Positions 34,787-43,601 of a stretch of 64,000 nt of DNA are shown in pieces. A model generated the notes under the pieces. That model worked only from the letters and a program-made list of their open reading frames with translations, was not told where the DNA came from and searched no databases. The DNA lies in NCBI GenBank assembly GCA_027492795.1, contig JAPUEB010000037.1:107311-171310 (forward strand), given 5' to 3'. This DNA is from Chryseobacterium sp. GTDB taxonomy: Bacteria; Bacteroidota; Bacteroidia; Flavobacteriales; Weeksellaceae. A program made the translations under genes and the position numbers. Each line of letters starts with the position of its first letter. The stretch's first letter is position 1.

Positions 34787-36051
34787 TGTTCGGTATTATT
34801 TTTTTTGGATGGAACGATGATTAAACGTAATGACGAATCTTTGTTGATGTAACTCCACATCCAATTGAAGAAAATCGCCAATTTATTTCGCACCGAAAGA
34901 ATGAGCATTAAGTGTAAAAACATCCAAAAATACCACGCGAAAAGCCCTTGGAATTTGAATTTAGGTAAATCTACAACAGCGCGATGTTTGCCGATAGTTG
35001 CCATACTTCCGCGGTCTTCATATTCGTATTCTATCCAATCTTTTTCAGATTTTTTCAAAAAGTTTTGTGCTAAATTTTTACCTTGGTTAATCGCCACATT
35101 GGCAACCTGCGGATGACCTTGCGGATATTTCGGAGTTTCCATATACGCGATATCACCTACTGCGAAAATATTTTTATAGCCTTCAATTTTATTGAAACGG
35201 TCGGTTTTGTAACGGTTTCTAACCATAATTTCAGGATTCAGTCCAGAAATTACATTTCCTGTAACTCCGGCTGCCCAAATCACGTTGTTTGCGGGAATCT
35301 CTTCGCCACTTTCAAAATAAACTTTGTCGCCATCGTAATTGGTAACGCGTTTTCCGCTCAAAAAATTCACACCCAATTCCTTCAGATATTTTTCCGACAT
35401 TTTTTGGGATTCTTCGCTCATTACAGCCAAAGGTGTTTCTGTGGAGCTCACCAAAATAATATTGAGGTTATCGAAATTCATGTGAGGATAATCTCGGGGC
35501 AAAATATCTTTTTTCATTTCGGCAAAAGCTCCTGCCAATTCCACACCTGTCGGACCGCTCCCTACAATGACGATGTTCCAGTTTCCGTCGTCGCTGCGGC
35601 TTCTTTCGATGATTAGTTTTTCAAAAGTGAGCAATACGTGGTTTCTAATCGCGATGGCTTCCTGCGTGTTTTTCATCCCAAATGCCAGATTTTCCATCTT
35701 TGAATTTCCAAAAAAATTAGTCTTGCAACCTGTCGCAATTACGAGTTTGTCGTAAGTGAACTCAATTTCGTCGTCGGAAACCAGAATTTTATTTTCTTCG
35801 GGAAGAATTTTTTTTACTTCCGTCATTCGGAAGCGAATATTTCTGGAGTTTTGAAAAATTTTACGGAAAGGAAAAGAAATATTGCTCGGCTCGATACGTC
35901 CGCAAGCAACCTGATAAAACAGTGGCTGAAACATATGGTGATTCACCTTATCAATCAAAATCACCTTTTTGTTTTTGTTGTTCAGTTTTTTTGCCAGTTG
36001 AAGCCCTGCAAAACCGCCGCCGATAATTACAATTTTTTCCCTGCTTTCCAT
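34783..36051 (-). CDS. Type II NADH dehydrogenase (NAD(P)/FAD-dependent oxidoreductase)
   Basis: Single-subunit, non-proton-pumping NADH:quinone oxidoreductase, 422 aa. FAD-binding [17 protein letters not shown] at the N-terminus, a substrate segment [15 protein letters not shown], the NADH Rossmann motif [16 protein letters not shown], and the second FAD motif [14 protein letters not shown] are all present. A C-terminal hydrophobic segment ([20 protein letters not shown]) would anchor it to the inner membrane. It overlaps trmD by four bases, so the two are co-transcribed, a pairing without an obvious functional link. Confidence 0.93.
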   Translation of the reverse strand: MESREKIVIIGGGFAGLQLAKKLNNKNKKVILIDKVNHHMFQPLFYQVACGRIEPSNISFPFRKIFQNSRNIRFRMTEVKKILPEENKILVSDDEIEFTYDKLVIATGCKTNFFGNSKMENLAFGMKNTQEAIAIRNHVLLTFEKLIIERSRSDDGNWNIVIVGSGPTGVELAGAFAEMKKDILPRDYPHMNFDNLNIILVSSTETPLAVMSEESQKMSEKYLKELGVNFLSGKRVTNYDGDKVYFESGEEIPANNVIWAAGVTGNVISGLNPEIMVRNRYKTDRFNKIEGYKNIFAVGDIAYMETPKYPQGHPQVANVAINQGKNLAQNFLKKSEKDWIEYEYEDRGSMATIGKHRAVVDLPKFKFQGLFAWYFWMFLHLMLILSVRNKLAIFFNWMWSYINKDSSLRLIIVPSKKNNTEQ

Positions 36052-36076
36052 ATTTACAAACTTACATTAAAAAAAA

Positions 36077-37822
36077 TTATTTAGCTTCCTCTTCAGAATG
36101 CAAAAGTTGTGCGTTGTAGAGCTTTGCGTAATACCCGTTTTTCTCCAAAAGTTCCAAATGTTTTCCTTCTTCCACTATTTTTCCGTGTTCCATTACGATA
36201 ATTTTATCGGCTTTTTCGATGGTTGAAAGTCGGTGAGCGATGATGATTGAAGTACGGTTTTTGGTAATTTTTTCGGTAGCTTTTTGGATCAATTTTTCAC
36301 TTTCGTGATCGATAGAAGAAGTGGCTTCATCCAAAATCAAAATTTTCGGATCCGAAAGATAGGCACGCAAAAATGACAAAAGCTGACGTTGCCCAAGTGA
36401 AATGGAGGAACCTCTTTCACTTACCACATAATCGTAACCCCCGGGAAGACTTTCAATAAAATCGTTCACCTCAATTTCCTGCGCAATTTTTTTTATTTGT
36501 TCTAAAGTAATGGATTCATCGCCAAAAGCTAAATTCTCAAAAATACTTCCGTGAAACAGAAAAACGTCCTGCAAAACCACACCGATATGACTTCTTAAAT
36601 TGTACAGCTCATAATCTTTGAGATCGATATCATCAATCAGAATTTTACCGGAATTGATGTCATAAAGCCTCGTAATTAAACTGATTATCGTAGATTTCCC
36701 CGCTCCTGTTGCGCCAACAATCGCTACATTTTCGCCCGGATTCACCTTGAAACTGATGCCCTTTAAAACTTCCTGTTTTTCATCGTAGGCAAAATGCACG
36801 TTTTGAAATTCTATTTTTCCGTCAAAGTGATTTTTGGTGATTTTTCCATCGTTTTGAAGCGCATAATCTTCGTCCATTACGCCGAGAACACGTTCTGCAC
36901 CTACAATTCCGCGCTGAATATTATTGAACCGGTCTGCAATTTGTCTCAACGGGCGAATTAACATGGAAATATATTGAATAAACGCAATCACAACACCCGC
37001 AGTAATCGTAATGTAACCGCCGTAAAAAAGAATAAACCCAATAAAAAGTGAAGAAATCAATTCTACCACCGGAAAAAAAAGTGAAAAAATAAATACCGTT
37101 CTTAATAAAGCATCTTTCAGGGTGATGTTTATTTTTTCAAATTTTTTAAATTCCTGCTCTTCACGGTTGAAAACCTGTATGATTTGTATTCCCGCTAATC
37201 GCTCCTGAACAAAGGAATTTTGGTTTGCCGTCCAAGTTCTTTCATCACCAAAAGCCTTCTTCAACCTTTTTTGAAAAAACCTCGTAATAAGCACCATTAA
37301 AGGTAAAATTGCCAAGGAAATGTAACTTAAGTGAACGTTGGTATTGAACATCATCACCAGTACAAAAACAATGCGCAAAATATCTCCAAAAACCATCAAA
37401 AAACCGTCGGTATAAACGGTTGCAATGGTTTCCACATCGCCTACAGCACGAGTTACCAGCTGCCCAATCGGAGTTTTATCGAAAAATGAAGTTCTGAAAT
37501 AAATGAGTTTGTGATAAAGCCTTTCCCGAATATCCCGAATAACGTTTTGAGAAATAAAATTGGAAAAATAGACCAGAAAAAAATTGAGAAAAGTTTCCAT
37601 GAAAACCAAACCAACCAACCAGTAGATGTGTTTCATCATCAAGGATTTGTCGCGCAGTTTAATGATGTCGTTATCCACAATCTGCATCGTAAGATACGGT
37701 CGATACGTGGAAACCACAGAAAGCAAAATAGAAATCACCAATGCAATAATAAACCAGGAACGAAATTTCATCCCGATTTTGAAGAGCCGTTGAATGATTT
37801 GCCAAGTGGTTTGTTGTTTCAT
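36077..37822 (-). CDS. ABC exporter, fused permease and ATPase (MsbA/MdlB-like)
   Basis: Half-transporter of 581 aa that works as a dimer. Six membrane helices fill residues about 15-310. The ATPase domain has Walker A VGATGAGKST, signature ISLGQRQLL (a common variant of LSGGQ), Walker B ILILDEATSSID and the H-loop IIAHRLST. Family members move lipids or drugs outward; the substrate is not evident. Its stop-to-start distance to the NDH-2 gene is 25 bases on the same strand, so they may be in one transcript. Downstream of its start, a REP pair begins at about 37.95 kb. Confidence 0.92.
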   Translation of the reverse strand: MKQQTTWQIIQRLFKIGMKFRSWFIIALVISILLSVVSTYRPYLTMQIVDNDIIKLRDKSLMMKHIYWLVGLVFMETFLNFFLVYFSNFISQNVIRDIRERLYHKLIYFRTSFFDKTPIGQLVTRAVGDVETIATVYTDGFLMVFGDILRIVFVLVMMFNTNVHLSYISLAILPLMVLITRFFQKRLKKAFGDERTWTANQNSFVQERLAGIQIIQVFNREEQEFKKFEKINITLKDALLRTVFIFSLFFPVVELISSLFIGFILFYGGYITITAGVVIAFIQYISMLIRPLRQIADRFNNIQRGIVGAERVLGVMDEDYALQNDGKITKNHFDGKIEFQNVHFAYDEKQEVLKGISFKVNPGENVAIVGATGAGKSTIISLITRLYDINSGKILIDDIDLKDYELYNLRSHIGVVLQDVFLFHGSIFENLAFGDESITLEQIKKIAQEIEVNDFIESLPGGYDYVVSERGSSISLGQRQLLSFLRAYLSDPKILILDEATSSIDHESEKLIQKATEKITKNRTSIIIAHRLSTIEKADKIIVMEHGKIVEEGKHLELLEKNGYYAKLYNAQLLHSEEEAK

Positions 37823-37952
37823 TGGAAAGAAAATCAGAAAAAAGGAAAGTAATTTTTCAAAATTTTAAGCAAAAATAAGGATTTGAAACGAGAAACCCCG
37901 TAAAGAAGCGCAGCAAGACGTTTGAGATTTTCTATTATTTTAATAGTGAAAA

Positions 37953-38028
37953 GCCGCAGAGCGGCGATATGTTGGTAGGAAAAGTGATTATAAAATGCGG
38001 AGCGCCAGAGGCGCGACCTATTGGTTTC
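37953..38028 (+). repeat. REP pair, left of RAYT
   Basis: Two hairpin-plus-tail units in a row: GCCGC-AGA-GCGGC with tail GATATGTTGGTA (37953-37977), and GCGCC-AGA-GGCGC with tail GACCTATTGGTTTC (38002-38028). The same pair appears inverted at 38687-38767. Confidence 0.85.
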
Positions 38029-38034
38029 GGATGA

Positions 38035-38502
38035 TTATTTCAATTCTTTAAAAACATATTTTTCTTCATACTCAACTCCAAAAGCCTCCAAAAATTCAAC
38101 ATACTCCTGAATAAAAGATTTTTTCGCATGATGTTTTTCCTGATTATGAATGTATCTTACTACTGAATCTATTTGAGATTTTCCGTAGGAAAAAGCGCCA
38201 AAACTATCCTGCCATTCAAAACGACTTGATAAGAATTTCTTTTCGTTTATCCATCTTGATGAATTGCTTTTAACTTCTTCCACCAAATCAGAAAGTGATT
38301 GAACCGGACGCATTCCAATCAATATATGAATATGATCGTACATTCCGTTTATTGCCAAAAGTTTGTGTTTTTTGTTTTGAATAATTGCGGTAATGTATTT
38401 GTACAATTCTTCCTTCCATTCAGATTTTATTTGAGAATCTCGAAATTTTACCGCAAAAATTATTTGAATGTGGATTTGGGTATAAGTATTGTTTTCAGCC
38501 AT
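38035..38502 (-). CDS. REP-associated tyrosine transposase (RAYT, IS200/Y1-like)
   Basis: 155-aa HUH endonuclease of the IS200/IS605 TnpA superfamily. The HUH motif is His57-Ile-His59 (DHIHILIG). The tyrosine motif is Tyr117-x-x-x-Gln121 (RYIHNQEKHH), a form typical of RAYTs. Both catalytic parts are intact and the frame is open. The gene lies between two inverted REP pairs, with no IS605-type terminal hairpins or TnpB, which fits a domesticated RAYT that acts on REP sequences rather than a free insertion sequence. Confidence 0.9.
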   Translation of the reverse strand: MAENNTYTQIHIQIIFAVKFRDSQIKSEWKEELYKYITAIIQNKKHKLLAINGMYDHIHILIGMRPVQSLSDLVEEVKSNSSRWINEKKFLSSRFEWQDSFGAFSYGKSQIDSVVRYIHNQEKHHAKKSFIQEYVEFLEAFGVEYEEKYVFKELK

Positions 38503-38686
38503 TTTTCGACATTTAATGAAAATTGATTTTGAAATGATTTGAAATAAAGATAATGTAAATTTCGATTAAAAAAGGAAAATTGAAGTTATAAAACAAGTGG
38601 ATGTAAGTTTAATAAAAACGAAATTTCAAATATTTTTTGGAAATCAGAATAAATAAAATGTAGTTCAATTTTTTTGATACTTCTTG

Positions 38687-38767
38687 AAACCAATAGGTCG
38701 CGCCTCCGGCGCTCCGCAATTTATTCCCGATACGTTTCTACCAACAGATCGCCGCTCTGCGGCTTTC
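38687..38767 (-). repeat. REP pair, right of RAYT (inverted)
   Basis: Reverse complement of the left pair: read on the minus strand, GCCGCAGAGCGGC with tail GATCTGTTGGTA, then GCGCCGGAGGCGC with tail GACCTATTGGTTTC. Stem-loop bases differ slightly from the left copy (CGGAG versus CAGAG). Confidence 0.85.
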
Positions 38768-38806
38768 ATAAAAACACTACTGACTGAATATTCAAAAAAA
38801 ACTCCC

Positions 38807-39556
38807 TCAAACGCTCCCACTCTCGAACTCAGGATATCCAACATCCACCAAAAAAAGTCCGTGTGCAGGTGCAGAAGTTCCGGCGGAATTTCGGTTTTTG
38901 GATTCGATTATTTTTCGCAAACCTTCGGGTTGCAATTTTCCGCCGCCGATTTCAACCATTGTCCCAACAATTGCGCGCACCATATTTCGCAAAAAACGAT
39001 CAGCGGAAATGGTGAATTTTAGTTCAGAGCCGTTTTGTTCCCAATTGGCTTTATAAATTTTGCAAAAAGTGGTTTTATTGTCGCCGCCAACTTTTGCAAA
39101 ACTTTCAAAATCTTCGTATTCAAAAAGGATTTTGCAGGCTTCGTTCATTTTTTCAACATCCAAATCGCGTTTCCAATGTTGCCACGCTGAGTTTTGGGTA
39201 AAAGGATTTTTTTCTAGGGAAATGTAATATTCGTAGGTACGAAAAGTTGCATCAAATCGCGCATGCAAATCGTTTTTAACTTCAAAAATTCTTTTAACGG
39301 AAATATCGGGAGGAAGAAAACTATTGAGTTGAGCCGTAAGTTTTTCAGAAATTTTATCTTCAAAATCGAAATGGGCAAACATTTTTTTGGCATGAACTCC
39401 GGTGTCGGTACGTCCTGCTCCCGTAATTTTTATTTCCTGTCGCAAAATTGTGGAAAGTGCTTTTTCCAATTCTTCCTGCACGGAAATTTCGTTCGGCTGT
39501 ATTTGGTATCCGAAATAGTTTTTGCCGTTGTATGAAAATTCGATAAAGTATCTCAA
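38807..39556 (-). CDS. truA: tRNA pseudouridine(38-40) synthase
   Basis: Makes pseudouridine at positions 38-40 of tRNA anticodon arms. The 249 aa show the family start YFIEFSYNGKNYFGYQIQPNEISVQEELEKALS, the catalytic Asp in GAGRTDTGVHAKKMFAHF, ARFDATFRTYEYYI, and the C-terminal ADRFLRNMVRAIVGTMVEIGGGK. The start appears to be TTG at 39556 (TTGAGATACTTT), because no in-frame ATG lies nearby upstream. A TATTTTTG promoter element at 39574-39581 leaves room for a leader of about 12 bases. Confidence 0.94.
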   Translation of the reverse strand: MRYFIEFSYNGKNYFGYQIQPNEISVQEELEKALSTILRQEIKITGAGRTDTGVHAKKMFAHFDFEDKISEKLTAQLNSFLPPDISVKRIFEVKNDLHARFDATFRTYEYYISLEKNPFTQNSAWQHWKRDLDVEKMNEACKILFEYEDFESFAKVGGDNKTTFCKIYKANWEQNGSELKFTISADRFLRNMVRAIVGTMVEIGGGKLQPEGLRKIIESKNRNSAGTSAPAHGLFLVDVGYPEFESGSV

Positions 39557-39573
39557 AAGATGCTGTTTGTCTG

Positions 39574-39581
39574 CAAAAATA
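39574..39581 (-). promoter_or_regulatory. Candidate -7 element of truA
   Basis: TATTTTTG on the minus strand fits TAnnTTTG, 17 bases before the presumed TTG start codon. This supports the TTG start. Confidence 0.45.
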
Positions 39582-39683
39582 AGTGTTTTTATTGACTTTA
39601 AATTCTTATTTGAAAACCAATTTCATTTTGCTATTGTTGAAAACTCGTGGCTGTTTCACCCCTAAAATTCCCCTGAAATTTAC

Positions 39684-39691
39684 TACTTTTG
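39684..39691 (+). promoter_or_regulatory. Candidate -7 element of lpxK
   Basis: TACTTTTG fits TAnnTTTG and lies about 30 bases before ATG 39721. No -33 TTTG at the standard distance. Confidence 0.5.
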
Positions 39692-39720
39692 CAACCGTTA
39701 ATTCTTAGCAATTTGCTTCT

Positions 39721-40752
39721 ATGAAAAGATGGTATCTCTACCCTTTTTCCATATTGTATTATGTAGGATCGGGCTTTCGGAACATCATGTACAATTTGGG
39801 ACTGAAAAAATCGGTAAAATTTCGCACACCTATTATTAATGTGGGAAATCTTTCTGTGGGTGGAAGCGGAAAATCGCCGATGGTAATGTATCTTGCAGAT
39901 TTTTTATCGAAAAATTATAGAACGGGGGTTCTTTCCAGAGGTTACGGAAGAATTACCAAAGGTTATGGAGTTACCAACTATGAAAGCAATTACAAAACTG
40001 TGGGCGATGAAGCAATGCAGTTGTTCGAGCGTTTCCGAAACCGTTTTGTAATCGGAGTTTCAGAGGAGCGAGTTCCCGGTGCAAAAAAGCTGATTGAGGA
40101 TATGGATCTGGATGTTCTGATTCTGGATGATGCAATGCAGCACCGAGCGATAAAGGCGGGTTTCAATATTTTGATGACGGATTACAACGATCCTTATTTC
40201 AAAGATTTTTTGCTTCCTGCGGGAGATTTGCGCGAAAGTAGAAGTGGCGCAAGAAGAGCGAATATCATCATGGTTTCCAAATGTCCGGATGATTTAACGG
40301 AGGAAAAAAAACAATATTATATTTCGCGAATTAAACCAAATCACCGCCAGAAAGTATTTTTTTCGAAAATTAATTATGATGAAAAAATTTTCTGTTACGA
40401 TCCCAATAAAACTCTTCCTGATAATAATTTGGCATATTACGACATCCTTTTAATTACCGGAATTGCCAATCCGAAACCTTTGGTAAAGCATTTATCTAAA
40501 TATTCTCAAAGAGTAAAGCATTTAAAATTTAAAGACCACCACAGTTTTTCGGAACAGGATATTAAAAACATCATTGCTGAATACAAAAAACTCGGCGAAT
40601 ACAAGCTTATTCTAACAACAGAAAAGGATTACGTTCGCCTAAAAACATTCGATTATTTGAGAGAATTGGTGTATTACTGGCCAATAAATGTAGAAATTGA
40701 TAAAAAAGAGGAGTTAAACCAAATGATTTTGGATTTTGTAAGGAAAAATTAA
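39721..40752 (+). CDS. lpxK: Tetraacyldisaccharide 4'-kinase
   Basis: Inner-membrane enzyme that phosphorylates the lipid A precursor at the 4' position. 343 aa. An N-terminal membrane-associated helix is followed by the P-loop VGNLSVGGSGKSPMVMYLADFL, the LSRGYGR segment, VGDEAMQLFERF, the catalytic LILDDAMQHRAIKAGFNIL region and LPAGDLRESRSGARRANIIM. The C-terminal domain includes FKDHHSFSEQDI and LTTEKDYVRL. It shows that the organism makes lipid A. It is followed by 1.7 kb without a protein gene. Confidence 0.96.
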   Translation: MKRWYLYPFSILYYVGSGFRNIMYNLGLKKSVKFRTPIINVGNLSVGGSGKSPMVMYLADFLSKNYRTGVLSRGYGRITKGYGVTNYESNYKTVGDEAMQLFERFRNRFVIGVSEERVPGAKKLIEDMDLDVLILDDAMQHRAIKAGFNILMTDYNDPYFKDFLLPAGDLRESRSGARRANIIMVSKCPDDLTEEKKQYYISRIKPNHRQKVFFSKINYDEKIFCYDPNKTLPDNNLAYYDILLITGIANPKPLVKHLSKYSQRVKHLKFKDHHSFSEQDIKNIIAEYKKLGEYKLILTTEKDYVRLKTFDYLRELVYYWPINVEIDKKEELNQMILDFVRKN

Positions 40753-41029
40753 AAGAATTTCCACTTAGAATATCCAAATAATTTTTAATGTTGAAGAATT
40801 TCAATTAGAAAATAAAAAACTTCATTTTCACAACTTTTTTGGAAAATGAATGATAAGTTGAAATAATATTCACAGGTTATTTTACTAAAATTTAATGATT
40901 TTTATAAATCACCATTAATTCAGCAATATGAATTTATTGTTAATAAAGTTTATAACCTTCTGACTATACATCAACTACAATCCACAATCTCTTGTGGAAC
41001 AACACCTTAAAACACGTTGATAAAAACGC

Positions 41030-41830
41030 CTGCTTTTTCTTGCAAAATTGTTTTTAACGCTGCATCTTTACATCAACAATAAAGCACAGCTGTAAGGTTG
41101 AAATTTAGAAGTCGCAACACTAACATTTTGAAAACCAATTGAATTGAGGGCGAAAACAAGTATAAAACCGAAAGGTTGAAATACCACAATCAAATCATCC
41201 GAAAGGAAGAATAAAAAAGTTTATAAAAACGCAAGTTTTTAGCAACCAGTCCGAAATCATAAAAACAGTTCGCTTTGTTTCTTTACTCAGCACTAATGAC
41301 TGCAGATTTGTCCGAAAGGAAAAATCCTAAACATTAAAAGAGAGTGAGAAAAGAAGTTGAAAACTTTGTTTTGTGAAAAAACTTCAGTTTTGAAATTTTA
41401 AGGGAAGAAAAAAGGAAGATGCTGCAAAGCAAAAGCCTGAAATTCGGAACTGGGAAGAAAAAACTAAAAGTTTGAACAACTGCAGAAGACACTAAGCAAA
41501 AGCAGAAAGAACAGGAATTTGTAAAGACAGCGTCGCAAGACAAAGTTTGGATAAAAGAAAGTTCAGAAAGTTTTTCAGTCGGAAACAGAAAAGTGGAAAA
41601 CTTTTATGACTGATGATTCAGCAGAAAGATTTGCAAAAATCCAAAAGCAGAATCATCAGTTTTTTTATTTCAAGAAATCTGAATTTTGGATTCATCGCAA
41701 TCTTCCAGCGATAAGTCGCAAGAGGTTAAAAAATGTGTCGGCTCGCGCGAGCCAAGCGAAAATGGAAAAAAACATGTTTTTATCACTTAACTACTTTTCA
41801 GACACTGAATTAAAATTTATTCAATTCAAA
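41030..41830 (+). ncRNA. Candidate long structured RNA (limits uncertain)
   Basis: There is no credible protein frame between lpxK and dinB, but this part is purine-rich on the plus strand and packed with small hairpins whose loops are GNRA tetraloops in that orientation only. Examples: AACCGAAAGGTT (41166-41177), TCCGAAAGGA (41198-41207 and 41311-41320), AAAAACGCAAGTTTTT (41225-41240) and GTCGCAAGAC (41532-41541). Also seen: AAAAGT-GGAA-ACTTTT (41589-41605), a 10-bp stem 41609-41618 with 41651-41660 enclosing a smaller hairpin, and GGCTC-GCGC-GAGCC (41740-41753). I find no tmRNA, RNase P, 6S or SRP signature. 40753-41029 holds only AT-rich sequence and a CCACAA/TTGTGG hairpin. Confidence 0.35.
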
Positions 41831-41865
41831 TAAAAAAAACTGCGGTAAATAAAGACCTTATTTCA

Positions 41866-41991
41866 TTAGTAACATTTCTAACGAACAAGAAAGTTCAACC
41901 TTATTCCATTATTAAAAAACTCCCTCTTATAATAATGGAATAAGGTTTTTGCGTTCATTTATTCTATATATTACTAATGGAATAAGGTTTC
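41866..41991. repeat. Nested palindromes of an ACCTTATTCCATTA motif
   Basis: The motif occurs four times in alternating direction. The inner pair is AACCTTATTCCATTATT (about 41899-41916) with its complement (about 41931-41949). The outer pair is ACCTTATTTCATTAGTAA (about 41866-41884) with TTACTAATGGAATAAGGT (about 41971-41990). The outer arms differ from the inner ones at matching positions. Confidence 0.7.
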
Positions 41992-42095
41992 TCATGCATA
42001 AATTCCGATTGTGTGAAAAATTTAAGAATTTCAATTGAGTTGAAGTTTTATAAATCTAATTTCATATTTATTTAGGATAAAATCATTTTTTTGAG

Positions 42096-42103
42096 TAAAT
42101 TTG
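42096..42103 (+). promoter_or_regulatory. Candidate -7 element of a small RNA
   Basis: TAAATTTG fits TAnnTTTG. It lies about 50 bases ahead of a strong terminator with no ORF between. Confidence 0.45.
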
Positions 42104-42107
42104 TAAT

Positions 42108-42182
42108 GTTTTAGCGCCCATTCTATTGGGAAAGCAAAAAACTTTTTCCAGAAGACGCGAGGGAAGATCGCGTCTTTTTTTT
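42108..42182 (+). ncRNA. Candidate small RNA, about 75 nt
   Basis: Between a TAAATTTG element and a strong intrinsic terminator (GACGCGA-GGGAA-GATCGCGTC, about 42154-42174, then eight T) lies a short sequence with one further hairpin (CCCA-TTCTAT-TGGG) and an A-rich linker. It contains no ORF. A promoter, a short body and a terminator together suggest an independently transcribed sRNA, although the terminator could also end the longer RNA proposed upstream. Confidence 0.45.
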
Positions 42183-42203
42183 GTTATTATTATTTCTTCA
42201 ATA

Positions 42204-42378
42204 CATGACAATTTTTAAAACCACAAAAGTCACAAAAGTTTTAAAGTTTATAAATCAGATTGTTAAAGTGAAAATAACTTTTGCGAGCAGACTTATTTTA
42301 ACTTTAAAAAAATATTATTACTTTGATAAAGCCGTACTTTTGTGACTTTTGTGGTTAAAATTTAATTTTTTGTCATGC
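42204..42378. repeat. Long palindromic spacer element, 'CACAAAAG' family, copy B
   Basis: AACCACAAAAGTCACAAAAG (42219-42238) is an exact inverted repeat of 42337-42356. The arms extend outward through CATGACAA (42204-42211) with TTGTCATG (42371-42378). The middle GTC replaces the GGC of copies A and C, and the opposite arm changes to match. Confidence 0.8.
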
Positions 42379-42415
42379 ACTAAAATTATATCTGAAAAAT
42401 TTTCTACCGTTTATT

Positions 42416-42423
42416 TAATTTTG
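42416..42423 (+). promoter_or_regulatory. -7 element directly before dinB ATG
   Basis: TAATTTTG is followed by CCAG and then the dinB ATG at 42428. The spacing is the same as for panD, predicting a leaderless mRNA. Confidence 0.45.
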
Positions 42424-42427
42424 CCAG

Positions 42428-43507
42428 ATGCAACACCGCAAAATAATCCATGTTGATATGGACGCATTTTATGCTTCCGTAGAACAGCACGACAATCCCG
42501 AACTTCGGGGAAAACCGGTTTGTGTTGGCGGAGGAAAATATGGCGTGGTTGCGGCCGCAAGTTATGAAGCGCGAAAATTCGGAATTCGTTCTGCAATGCC
42601 CGGAAGAATGGCGATGGAAAAATGTCCGCACCTCATCGTTGTAAAACCCAGATTTCAGCGTTACAAAGAAATTTCGCAGCAAATTCGCGAAATTTTTTAT
42701 GAATATACGGATTTGGTGGAACCGCTTTCTTTAGATGAAGCGTATTTGGATGTGACTGAAAATAAGAAAAACATTGAATCCGCCAACGAAATCGCCCGAG
42801 AAATCCGAAAAAAGATTTTTGAAACGACAGGTTTAACGGCTTCCGCAGGAATTTCCGTTAATAAATTTCTGGCAAAAGTCGCTTCCGATTACAACAAACC
42901 GAACGGACAAAAAACCATTCATCCTTCTAAAATTCTGGATTTTATGGAGGAACTTCCCATCGAAAAATTCTTCGGAATAGGGAAAGTTAAAGCCAACAGA
43001 ATGCACGAAATGCACATTTTTAAAGGAAAAGATTTAAAAGAAAAATCTTTGGAAGATTTGATTCGGCTGTTCGGAAAATCGGGGAATTATTATTACAACG
43101 TCGTTCGCGGTATTCATAAAAGCGAAGTAAAACCTTTCCGAATTCAAAAAAGTGTAGGTGTGGAAGAAACGTTTTGGGACAATCTTTTGGATGAAGATTC
43201 GGTTTTTAAACAATTGAAACTTATCAGCGAAGATTTGGAAAGTCGTCTTAATAAAAAAGAAATCAAGGGAAAATCTTTAACCCTGAAAATCAAATACAAA
43301 GATTTCAGCGTTTACACGCGCAGCAAAACGCAGGAAGTCTATTACGAAAACGCGCAAGATTTTTACGAAACCGCCCAAAAACTCTGGGATTTACGTCCTT
43401 TTGACAAACCTGTTCGTTTGTTGGGATTATCGCTTTCCAACCTCAACACGATGGAAACAAAGCAAATTTCGGTACAGCTGAAAATTCCTTTTCCAGATTT
43501 TGATTAG
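42428..43507 (+). CDS. dinB: DNA polymerase IV (Y-family)
   Basis: Translesion polymerase of 359 aa. Catalytic parts: KIIHVDMDAFYASVEQ (first Asp), VVAAASYEARKFGIRSAMP, RPRF-type segment VVKPRFQRYKEIS, and EPLSLDEAYLDVT with the catalytic Asp-Glu pair. A helix-hairpin-helix thumb (FFGIGKVKANRMHEM) and the little-finger domain (SVGVEETF, RLLGLSLSNL) follow. There is no clear beta-clamp motif QxxLF at the C-terminus; the ending IPFPDFD may be a variant. Start ATG 42428 is supported by the family start. An SOS box is not recognisable to me. Confidence 0.95.
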   Translation: MQHRKIIHVDMDAFYASVEQHDNPELRGKPVCVGGGKYGVVAAASYEARKFGIRSAMPGRMAMEKCPHLIVVKPRFQRYKEISQQIREIFYEYTDLVEPLSLDEAYLDVTENKKNIESANEIAREIRKKIFETTGLTASAGISVNKFLAKVASDYNKPNGQKTIHPSKILDFMEELPIEKFFGIGKVKANRMHEMHIFKGKDLKEKSLEDLIRLFGKSGNYYYNVVRGIHKSEVKPFRIQKSVGVEETFWDNLLDEDSVFKQLKLISEDLESRLNKKEIKGKSLTLKIKYKDFSVYTRSKTQEVYYENAQDFYETAQKLWDLRPFDKPVRLLGLSLSNLNTMETKQISVQLKIPFPDFD

Positions 43508-43541
43508 GAGTTGGGAGACGGAAGTCCGAAGTCCGAAGAAA
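43508..43541. repeat. Heptamer tandem repeat after dinB
   Basis: GGAAGTCCGAAGTCCGAAG follows the dinB stop codon: the same AAGTCCG unit as in the ABC-F linker (2391-2415) and at 54025-54050. GAGCCGAT and its complement near 43550-43590 may form a terminator. Confidence 0.65.
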
Positions 43542-43601
43542 ATATTCGGCTCAAAAAATATGAAAATATGAGCCGATTGTGAATATTAATCGGCTCAAAA
43601 A

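Noticed and set aside
38035..38502. Complete IS200/IS605 insertion sequence
   Set aside because: No TnpB and no IS-type terminal hairpins. The inverted REP pairs and the YIHNQ motif fit a RAYT better.
41334..41833. Open frames of 69 and 75 codons (minus and plus) in the lpxK-dinB region
   Set aside because: Composition is extreme (Phe/Ser-rich or Lys-rich), no start context, and they overlap hairpins better explained as RNA structure.
40990..42182. tmRNA, RNase P RNA or 6S RNA
   Set aside because: No GGTTCGA T-arm, no GAAAGTCCGG/ACAGAA core and no typical 6S bulge pattern could be found, so I call only an unassigned RNA candidate.
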